DNA of 10,548 nucleotides from JAZDHV01 sp043810355 (GTDB lineage: Archaea; Nanobdellota; Nanobdellia; Woesearchaeales; JAGVYU01): the NCBI GenBank assembly GCA_043810355.1, contig JBDROB010000031.1, positions 1 to 10,548 of the forward strand, written 5' to 3'. Below, piece by piece: positions 4,931-10,548 of the stretch. The translations under genes were made by a program, and so were the position numbers. Within the stretch, counting starts at the first letter, position 1; every line of letters begins with the position of its first letter. The notes below the pieces were generated by a model. It did no database searches, was not told the DNA's origin, and saw only the letters and a list, made by a program, of their open reading frames with translations.

Positions 4931-7900
4931 ATGAATAGGAAATCGCAGGTATCTGCATTTATTATATTAGGCATAATTGTGTTATTAGGAGCAGTGACCT
5001 TCTTCTATGTTAAGACTACTTTCAGGGCTCCTCCTAATACTCAAGGTCCAGATATCTTGAAGATTCCTAGTGATGAGACTTCTTTGAAAGAGTATGTCCA
5101 GTCCTGTATCTATCAGAAGACTCAGCCATTATTGCCTGAACTGGCGCAAAATGGAGGTAAATTAGTGCTCAATGAAGATGATTATATCTGGTACAATAAA
5201 GACAGATATAGGATATTTTGCAATCATGTTGAAGGTTATAAGTCATGCCAGAATTCATATATTACTAGGCAGGATATTGAGAAGCAATTAGAGAGTGTAC
5301 TCCCTTCATTGATGGATGAATGTCTGGATTTCTCAAGTTTTACAGAGAGAGGGATAGAGATTGAGGCAAGTGATATGGTATTTGATGTCAAATTAGGGAA
5401 ATACGGATTGAAAGTGGAATTGAATTATCCGATCATCATGACAATTAATGGAAAAAAAGTCCATGTTGAGGATTATTTTGTTGAAATTCCATCTAATATC
5501 GGATTCATGTATGATCTTGTGGTTTCAATTGTGAATGATGAGGTCAATAAGGGTTTCTTTGATCAGGACATTTGGATGGTGGACAATAATGTATTCATTA
5601 AGGTCGAAAAGCATCGACCTTATCCTAATATTGTTTATTCTTTGCAAAGGGATGATCCTAAGATAAGGGAAAATCTTGATTTTAGGTTCTCATTGCAGGG
5701 AGAAGATACATCTGTCAAAGTAGGTTCTGCTCCCTCTATGGAAAAGATTGGCAAGGATTGCCTTAACCAGTATGATATGATGTGTTTCAAGAATGTTGAT
5801 ACAGATTTGTGCCAGAGGAATGACGGGCAGGTTACAATCTGTAACAGTGAATATCCTGAATCTAATTTACAGGATTGTGAAGGCTCAGGTTGTTCTGATT
5901 GCAATGATATTTCTCATGGTGCTTCTTGGTGTGAATATGATTCAGTCCAGAAGCTTGCTTCATATGGATTGTCATATGTTGGATCAAGGCATTATAAGAA
6001 GAGTTGCATAGATGGTGAGGTTATCAAAGAAGAATGCAGGGATTATAGGGAAGAGCTTTGCACCCAGCAGGATGACAAGGCTCTTTGTAGAGTTAATAGA
6101 TGGGATGATTGTGGATTTTGTACAACAGAGACATGTTGCATTGATGAGACAAAAAGAGATTGCCAGTGGGATTCAAGTTTATTGAGCAATATGGACGATT
6201 CAAGAGTAAGGTTGCAATATGACAACAAGAAATGCTTTCCTAAAGTGCCTCCTGGTTTTAGGTTTTGGGATGGTTTTGGCTCTGATGTCTGCTCTTTAGC
6301 CACTCAATATGCTTATTGCAAGGGTTGGGGTGCTTGTCCTCGTGATTTTGTTGATGACACTGCTTTATACTGCATAAGATTAGGTGACTGCGGTAATTTT
6401 AGGAATATTGCAGACAGATTGACTCTTACTGGTTACTTTAATACAGATCCTTCTGACATTCCTGCTGATTATATTTATCTGGATGAAAACCTTAATCAGG
6501 ATCCTGTGTCTGATCTTGGATTTGATCCTCCATTGATAGTTGATCTTTACTCAACAAATCAGAATCTTTTGGTTCCAGAATATCCTACTACTCTTGAGAT
6601 TCTTCCTGTCTTGATGGAGCAGACAGTATCTTATCTCGATTATGTCCAGTCAATCTCATTGAATCCTTTTTCATTGATTGATCTTGATCCTTGGGTATTG
6701 GAATATTCCTTCTGTTCTCTTTGGATTCCACCAGAAGGAAGCTCTGATTGCAGGTTTTGCAGCTCTGATCCTGAAAAGCCTTGTTCAGAGTATAGGTGCA
6801 AGAGCCTTGGTAAGAATTGCAAGTTTGAGTTGGAACAAGGAGTTGGTGTTTGCACTGCTTTTAATTCAGATGATCATGATCCTCCAAATATTTTCTTTAA
6901 TGACGCTTCATTGCAGGATGGATTCTCAGCCTCGCCTGATCATATAACAGCTGCAGACAGGAGGATTGATGGTTATGGGATCACTCCAGCTGTTATGCCT
7001 TATTTCCCATTTTCATTTGGGATTAATACAGACGAACCAGCAAGGTGTAAATTGGCTTATCTTCCGATCTTTGATTATTATAGCCTGCCTGCAATCTGGT
7101 TTGGCGATCCTAAATTCAACTTGAACCATACGATATTTTTGAGATTTCCAAAAGAGCTGTCTGTTCCTTCAAAAGTGTATAAATATCTGGATATTAAATC
7201 ATTGGCTGAGATAGTTGACATGATCTCTAATTTAGAGGATACTTATGAGAATTATAAGGATAAATACAGGCTTGAGATAGAGATTTTTGAGTCGATAAAA
7301 GGCATTGATGTCACAGAGATAGGTGATAGGGTAGTCAAGCTCATTTTGAGGACTGTCCAGCCTTTTATTGATATGTTTCCTTATCTCAAAGACCTTGCAA
7401 AGGTTATTCTGGAGAATTTTGAGAATAATGGATATTTCTTGTTTGTTAAGTGCGTTGATGAGGCAGGAAACCAGAACACTCAGCCGTTTTATATCAAGTT
7501 CCAGATTGATGTTGATGCAGTTGATAATTATCCTGTTGTTTTTATAGAGTCAGATCCTGAAAACAGATCTGAGATTGCTTCAGAAGCATCAATGATTGAT
7601 ATCTTGTATTATGTTAATGAGCCTGCTGAATGCAGGTTTGATTTTATTGATAAGCCTTACTCTCAACTGCAGTATTCATTTGATTGTCCTTCTGATCAAA
7701 TGAGTTATTCAGGTGTTGGATATGGATCATACAAATGTACTGGTTCTATTCCTTTTGAAGATGATAGCACAGAGATATTTGTGAAATGCCTTGACAATCC
7801 TATCAATATTGAGGAATATTCTTTAAATTTCCTTCTGGCTGATAATCTTTCACACCCTAGGTATTCTGCTCCTTATTTTGAGGCAATTGATAATAATGTT

Positions 7901-8527
7901 TTCATTGATGCAGACTTGTTGAAGAGGGATGAATTCATGTATTATGATGTAGCCAGCTTGAATTTCAATCTCTATTTTGATGAGGATAAGTTGTGTAAGT
8001 ATTCATTTGATAATTTATCTTTTGAGGATTCCACATCATTGTTTTCTGATTGTGATGAGTCTGATGCAAACCATGCTGGCTTGTTCATTTGCCCGACATC
8101 AATTCTGATCCCTCATCATAATTCTACAGCCTATATTAAATGCAGGGATAAGGTTTTGCCAGACAGGAATGTCAATCATGATAGTGTTGTTTTGAGCTTT
8201 AATAGGTCAAAGGAGTTGGAAGATGTTTTGTCTATCACAGGGTCAAACATCAGGGTTGGTGACACACTCTATATGTCAGGTGATGATGTGCCTTCTTCAT
8301 CCCCGTATTTGGCAGTAGTCATGTCAAAAGAGATCTCAGATAATGATGTGAGATGTGGTTATTATGAGGATATGGTTCATGGTCTGACAGCTATGTTTCC
8401 TGTAGATGAATACATTTTTGAGGTTCAGCTTGAGAATCTTGATATTGGTTTCCATAATTTCTTTATTGAGTGCTATGACTCTCTTCAGAACAGAATTATC
8501 AATGAGGTAGAATTCTTTGTCACATGA
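4931..8527 (+). CDS. Giant Cys-rich envelope protein with pilin-like leader and Ig-like repeats
   Basis: This encodes a 1198-residue protein exported to the cell surface. The N-terminus, MNRKSQVSAFIILG then a hydrophobic stretch to about residue 28, resembles archaeal class III (type IV pilin-like) leaders, in which a peptidase cuts before QxS; it could equally be an uncleaved anchor. About 48-250 form an N-terminal domain that I recall as widespread in Woesearchaeota-type surface proteins. About 277-490 and 595-641 are Cys-rich. From about 695 come Ig-like units marked by Cys-x-Tyr/Phe early and KCxDxxxN late (about 706-860, 900-965, 1022-1090, 1142-1198). The first unit is split by about 85 helical residues (746-834). 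I start at ATG 4931, with GAGGTG at 4922-4927; the GTG at 4925 is part of that site. No enzyme motif is seen. Adhesion or cell contact is a guess. Confidence 0.8.
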   Translation: MNRKSQVSAFIILGIIVLLGAVTFFYVKTTFRAPPNTQGPDILKIPSDETSLKEYVQSCIYQKTQPLLPELAQNGGKLVLNEDDYIWYNKDRYRIFCNHVEGYKSCQNSYITRQDIEKQLESVLPSLMDECLDFSSFTERGIEIEASDMVFDVKLGKYGLKVELNYPIIMTINGKKVHVEDYFVEIPSNIGFMYDLVVSIVNDEVNKGFFDQDIWMVDNNVFIKVEKHRPYPNIVYSLQRDDPKIRENLDFRFSLQGEDTSVKVGSAPSMEKIGKDCLNQYDMMCFKNVDTDLCQRNDGQVTICNSEYPESNLQDCEGSGCSDCNDISHGASWCEYDSVQKLASYGLSYVGSRHYKKSCIDGEVIKEECRDYREELCTQQDDKALCRVNRWDDCGFCTTETCCIDETKRDCQWDSSLLSNMDDSRVRLQYDNKKCFPKVPPGFRFWDGFGSDVCSLATQYAYCKGWGACPRDFVDDTALYCIRLGDCGNFRNIADRLTLTGYFNTDPSDIPADYIYLDENLNQDPVSDLGFDPPLIVDLYSTNQNLLVPEYPTTLEILPVLMEQTVSYLDYVQSISLNPFSLIDLDPWVLEYSFCSLWIPPEGSSDCRFCSSDPEKPCSEYRCKSLGKNCKFELEQGVGVCTAFNSDDHDPPNIFFNDASLQDGFSASPDHITAADRRIDGYGITPAVMPYFPFSFGINTDEPARCKLAYLPIFDYYSLPAIWFGDPKFNLNHTIFLRFPKELSVPSKVYKYLDIKSLAEIVDMISNLEDTYENYKDKYRLEIEIFESIKGIDVTEIGDRVVKLILRTVQPFIDMFPYLKDLAKVILENFENNGYFLFVKCVDEAGNQNTQPFYIKFQIDVDAVDNYPVVFIESDPENRSEIASEASMIDILYYVNEPAECRFDFIDKPYSQLQYSFDCPSDQMSYSGVGYGSYKCTGSIPFEDDSTEIFVKCLDNPINIEEYSLNFLLADNLSHPRYSAPYFEAIDNNVFIDADLLKRDEFMYYDVASLNFNLYFDEDKLCKYSFDNLSFEDSTSLFSDCDESDANHAGLFICPTSILIPHHNSTAYIKCRDKVLPDRNVNHDSVVLSFNRSKELEDVLSITGSNIRVGDTLYMSGDDVPSSSPYLAVVMSKEISDNDVRCGYYEDMVHGLTAMFPVDEYIFEVQLENLDIGFHNFFIECYDSLQNRIINEVEFFVT

Positions 8528-8572
8528 AAATCCTTTTTAGATTTTTATGACTTTTTCTTGATTTTATAGAAA
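8528..8572 (+). terminator. T-rich tract between convergent genes
   Basis: After the surface-protein stop the plus strand carries several T runs (TTTTT three times in about 30 bases). They overlap the Lys-rich 3' end of the convergent regulator gene. There is no hairpin; this is a candidate archaeal U-tract terminator from composition alone. Confidence 0.4.
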
Positions 8573-8865
8573 TAATCACTTACTCTCTTGTCATCTTTAA
8601 CATCTGCTTTTTTCCCGATTGCATAATACTTTTTCTCTGCTTCCTCTCCCCAGCTGTAGTTTCCCTTCTCTCTTTCTATTTTATCAATTCTGATCTCTTC
8701 AAGGTCAACACCTTTCTTTAGATTATAGTATATTGATCTAAGTGTCACTTTAGGAAAGATTTCAACATATATTCTGTATAAGTCATACCCATATGCTCTC
8801 TTCATATGATGAAGTATCTCAATGATGTTCTGCCTTATCTGGCTTTTGATTGGTCTTCCTTTCAT
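8545..8865 (-). CDS. Winged-helix transcriptional regulator (PadR-like fold)
   Basis: This is a 106-residue basic cytoplasmic protein without membrane segments. The N-terminal part, RPIKSQIRQNIIEIL then GYDLYRIYVEIFPKVTLRSIYYNLKKG (about 4-52), has the helix pattern of a winged helix: a first helix, a GY(D/E)LY second helix as in PadR-like proteins, and a TLRSIYYNL recognition helix. A wing and a YSWGEEAEKKYYAIG segment follow (about 70-84), and the C-terminus is Lys-rich. I recall similar small proteins in DPANN archaea, but cannot give a target. The ATG at 8865 shares one base with the stop of the upstream membrane-protein gene (TGATG), so its translation is probably coupled to it. It may regulate its own operon or the neighbouring surface genes; this is inferred from position only. 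Confidence 0.72.
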   Translation of the reverse strand: MKGRPIKSQIRQNIIEILHHMKRAYGYDLYRIYVEIFPKVTLRSIYYNLKKGVDLEEIRIDKIEREKGNYSWGEEAEKKYYAIGKKADVKDDKRVSDYFYKIKKKS

Positions 8866-10268
8866 CAGTATTCATCCTCTTTATCTTGATAATATTTTTC
8901 CTTGTCTCCATAATATGATTTTGGGTGATCTTGGTATAATGGTGGCTCATTCTGGTCTTTTGTATATATCATCTCCTCCATATTTTCAGGTTCTCTCTCA
9001 ATTTTTTTCATCTTAATTTTTGAAAAGACAATTGTTAATAGGATGATGAGAGTTACTACAACACCTGTAATAATCAATTTCCAGTTGATTTTCCTTTGTT
9101 TTGTTATAGTTATGTATGTTTCATTGTATATCCTTCCGCTCAGATATTTTTCGCTTTCATTACTTTTTAATATCATTTCATAATCCCAGTATCCATCTTC
9201 TTTGCTGAGAGTTGTCTTAAAGATTAAGTAGCCTTCATCCATAAAATTATCAATCTCTCCAATAATGTCAGGATGATTGTTGAGGGAATCTAATATTATG
9301 CTTCTTTCTGTTTTTTCACATACCCCCCCTTTGCATGCTAGACCTAAGCCACACTCACAGTCAACACAGCATGTATCACTTGATTCTTCAGGTTCACAGA
9401 TGTTGTTTCCGCATTCAAATGGTTTTATGCAGTCAGAATCACTCAGATAATTGCAGTTGCCTGGACATACAGAATCATTATTCATACATATTGTGATGAT
9501 CCTGTTCAGGCATTTTCCAGTTTCTGTTTCACAATAGTCCATTGTTGTTATATTGCCATCATTGCAATCATTGTTAGTTGTACAATGTTCGCAGTCATTG
9601 TCATCTGTATAATCACATCTTTCAGGGCAGCATGAATCATCATCTTTGCAGTATAACACAGGTTTATTTATGCATCTTCTTGGAAATCCTGTGCAGTCAT
9701 CTATTGTGCATATGTTTTCATCATTGCAGTCAAGATAATTATCGCAAGTATCTCTTATAGGGCATGATGGATTCACATCTTCTAGATATAATATATTATT
9801 TTCTTCATTATACCTTAATGTATATGTGAGATTGTAATCCTCACTAAATCTTATTTTATATCCATTATCATTTAATGATGCATTGTCTGTTGGATAATAT
9901 TTTTTTTGTCCGTTTATCACAACATAATTGTCCTCTTCATCTAGGTCTTCAAAAATATATGATTTTTGGCAGGAATCCTTTCCCATTGAGAAATGTTCTC
10001 CAATTTTTACATATCTTTGCTCGCTGCAGCTTGAAATCCTGTCATTTTTGCATACAGTCCTGTTTGTGCAGGTCGTGCAATTATTGACAGTGCATCCTGC
10101 AGGGCAGTTTGTCTCATTTATGCATCTGTCTGTTGTACAGAATTCTTCATCATCACAGTCCTCATTGACAATACAGCTTCTTCCAGACACAAATATTGAG
10201 ATCTCAAATATAATGATAGTAAAGAATGCAATCAACACAATCTTTTTATTTAAACTAGTTAGATCCAT
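8865..10268 (-). CDS. Cys-rich single-pass membrane protein with tandem repeats and tyrosine-rich tail
   Basis: This encodes 467 residues. An N-terminal signal or anchor (about 8-28) precedes a large ectodomain (about 29-394) with over 40 cysteines and about nine N-x-S/T sequons. A transmembrane helix (about 396-416) and a 50-residue charged tail follow; the tail carries several Tyr (YYGDKEKYYQDKEDEY at the end). The ectodomain holds the unit DCNDxNxxTxDxC...CxN, seen at about 37-52 and twice in a tandem 48-residue repeat (179-226 and 233-280), then a CGNNICEPEES-type Cys cluster (about 286-317). Similar DC-D-x-N-x-CT-x-D-xC units occur in secreted proteins of diverse microbes. I start at ATG 10268, which has AGAGGT six bases upstream (10275-10280); 11 codons further upstream are open but lack such a site. 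It overlaps the winged-helix gene by one base, suggesting a sensor/regulator pair. No enzymatic motif is visible. Confidence 0.78.
   Translation of the reverse strand: MDLTSLNKKIVLIAFFTIIIFEISIFVSGRSCIVNEDCDDEEFCTTDRCINETNCPAGCTVNNCTTCTNRTVCKNDRISSCSEQRYVKIGEHFSMGKDSCQKSYIFEDLDEEDNYVVINGQKKYYPTDNASLNDNGYKIRFSEDYNLTYTLRYNEENNILYLEDVNPSCPIRDTCDNYLDCNDENICTIDDCTGFPRRCINKPVLYCKDDDSCCPERCDYTDDNDCEHCTTNNDCNDGNITTMDYCETETGKCLNRIITICMNNDSVCPGNCNYLSDSDCIKPFECGNNICEPEESSDTCCVDCECGLGLACKGGVCEKTERSIILDSLNNHPDIIGEIDNFMDEGYLIFKTTLSKEDGYWDYEMILKSNESEKYLSGRIYNETYITITKQRKINWKLIITGVVVTLIILLTIVFSKIKMKKIEREPENMEEMIYTKDQNEPPLYQDHPKSYYGDKEKYYQDKEDEY
9429..9572 (-). repeat. Second copy of the 48-residue Cys repeat
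   Basis: This codes for residues 233-280 of the membrane protein. It aligns without gaps to the copy at 9591-9734, with the pattern DCNDxNxxTxDxC, then CxN, then DSxCPxxCxYxxDxDC. One cysteine of the first copy is Thr here. The six-residue linker between copies gives a period of 54 residues. Confidence 0.75.
9591..9734 (-). repeat. First copy of the 48-residue Cys repeat
   Basis: This codes for residues 179-226 of the membrane protein and pairs with the copy at 9429-9572. All but one of its cysteines are matched in the other copy, which points to internal duplication and not to chance Cys richness. A partial, older-looking relative of the first half lies near the N-terminus. Confidence 0.75.
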
Positions 10269-10305
10269 ACATTTACCTCTTTGATATCTAAATATCAACA
10301 ATAGA

Positions 10306-10315
10306 ATTATTTAAA
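10306..10315 (-). promoter_or_regulatory. Candidate TATA box for the Cys-rich membrane-protein gene
   Basis: On the minus strand this reads TTTAAATAAT. A transcript starting about 27 bases downstream would have a leader of around 16 bases that just includes the AGAGGT ribosome binding site at 10275-10280. It would carry both the membrane protein and the overlapping winged-helix gene. Confidence 0.5.
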
Positions 10316-10374
10316 CTTTTCTATAAATTTTCCATATTGAAAATATTACCTCATAATACTTAGTTAAGGTCACT

Positions 10375-10434
10375 GGAGTAGGCTAATTTTTCAATAGCAC
10401 CTTAGTTACGGCTGCGTTGAAAATCTCCTACTTC
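10375..10434. repeat. Hairpin A of the right-edge element
   Basis: AGTAGG (10377-10382) pairs with CCTACT (10427-10432), extended by a G-T and a G-C pair. TTTTCAA (10388-10394) pairs with TTGAAAA (10417-10423), with a 5x3 internal loop between the two stems. The region is non-coding on both strands. Confidence 0.6.
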
Positions 10435-10476
10435 GCTGACCATAACCCCATAATGAATCATGGGAACATGGTCAGC
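10435..10476. repeat. Hairpin B of the right-edge element
   Basis: GCTGACCAT (10435-10443) pairs perfectly with ATGGTCAGC (10468-10476). Inside it, after a symmetric AAC/AAC internal loop, CCCAT (10447-10451) pairs with ATGGG (10460-10464) around an 8-base loop. It begins one base after hairpin A ends. Confidence 0.75.
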
Positions 10477-10478
10477 TA

Positions 10479-10533
10479 CGTCCAGCCATGCCATGTTTGC
10501 CTACGGCAAACAATGGCAAACATGGCACGGACG
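10479..10533. repeat. Hairpin C of the right-edge element, with an alternative fold
   Basis: GCCATGTTTGCC (10490-10501) pairs perfectly with GGCAAACATGGC (10515-10526), and CGTCC (10479-10483) with GGACG (10529-10533). A shorter competing hairpin uses TGTTTGCC (10494-10501) with the nearer GGCAAACA (10505-10512) around a 3-base loop, because GGCAAACA is present twice. Confidence 0.75.
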
Positions 10534-10548
10534 GAGACTTTTTCAACG

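Larger units (their letters stand above)
10415..10548. mobile_element. Possible MITE-like element with terminal inverted repeats
   Basis: CGTTGAAAATCTCC (10415-10428) is matched in inverted orientation by GGAGACTTTTTCAACG (10533-10548), with only two extra bases in the right copy. The ends span 134 bases of non-coding sequence that is near 50% GC, clearly above its surroundings. Two strong hairpins fill the inside. These are features of a miniature inverted-repeat element. The window stops at the outer end of the right copy, so no target duplication can be looked for and the element may be longer. A structured RNA or another repeat class is the alternative. Confidence 0.42.

Noticed and set aside
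9429..9734. Dockerin or EF-hand calcium domains
   Set aside because: The DxNDxN pattern is suggestive, but the spacing of acidic residues and the many cysteines do not match a dockerin or EF-hand loop.
9928..10284. 118-codon plus-strand frame opposite the Cys-rich membrane protein
   Set aside because: Shadow frame over a coherent secreted-protein gene with signal peptide, ribosome binding site and repeats on the other strand.
10360..10548. tRNA or CRISPR array at the right edge
   Set aside because: No acceptor stem or T-loop consensus and no regularly spaced direct repeats; the repeats are inverted and form hairpins.

Overview
The window looks like an AT-rich archaeal chromosome segment, most likely from a DPANN lineage of the Woesearchaeota/Pacearchaeota type. 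The evidence is a single-fold archaeal histone, archaeal/eukaryotic eIF5A with its hypusination site, ribosomal protein eL40 with an expanded zinc-ribbon loop, TATA-box promoters (several placed for leaderless transcripts), GGTGAT-type ribosome binding sites, T-rich downstream tracts, and very large Cys-rich surface proteins with a K-x-Q-V-S-A-F hydrophobic leader. The lineage is inferred from these traits and not from a search.

Layout. 1-224: no convincing gene, only promoter and leader for the histone. 234-1143 (+): information-processing block of histone, eIF5A, a possible 23-residue leader peptide and eL40 (TTG start), closed by a pyrimidine-rich tract. 1273-3400 (+): an intramembrane site-2 metalloprotease with an unusual two-helix insertion, followed after one base by a TrmJ-like SPOUT 2'-O-methyltransferase. 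3390-4501 (-): an Lgt-family prolipoprotein diacylglyceryl transferase, preceded by a tiny, very acidic, ten-Cys lipoprotein that is a plausible substrate. 4502-4656: AT-rich divergent promoter region with repeated operator-like words. 4657-8527 (+): a small basic protein, then a 1198-residue envelope protein with a pilin-like leader, a Cys-rich middle and disulfide-type Ig-like repeats, one of them split by a helical insertion. 8545-10268 (-): a Cys-rich single-pass membrane protein with tandem 48-residue repeats and a Tyr/acidic cytoplasmic tail, overlapping by one base a winged-helix regulator. 10375-10548: a GC-richer array of three abutting hairpins with mutually exclusive pairings and a terminal inverted repeat that ends exactly at the window edge. 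This could be a MITE-like element, a structured RNA or a repeat at a contig end.

How the genes may work together. The left third is housekeeping. From 3390 on, almost everything concerns the cell surface: a lipid-anchoring enzyme with its probable substrate, a giant disulfide-rich surface protein, and a membrane protein paired with a DNA-binding protein. The last pair has the architecture of a split sensor/regulator. The strongest candidates for undescribed biology are the lgt-lipoprotein pair, the membrane-protein/winged-helix pair and the hairpin element at the right edge. Roles in a common envelope system are inference; only the arrangement, motifs and overlaps are seen directly.
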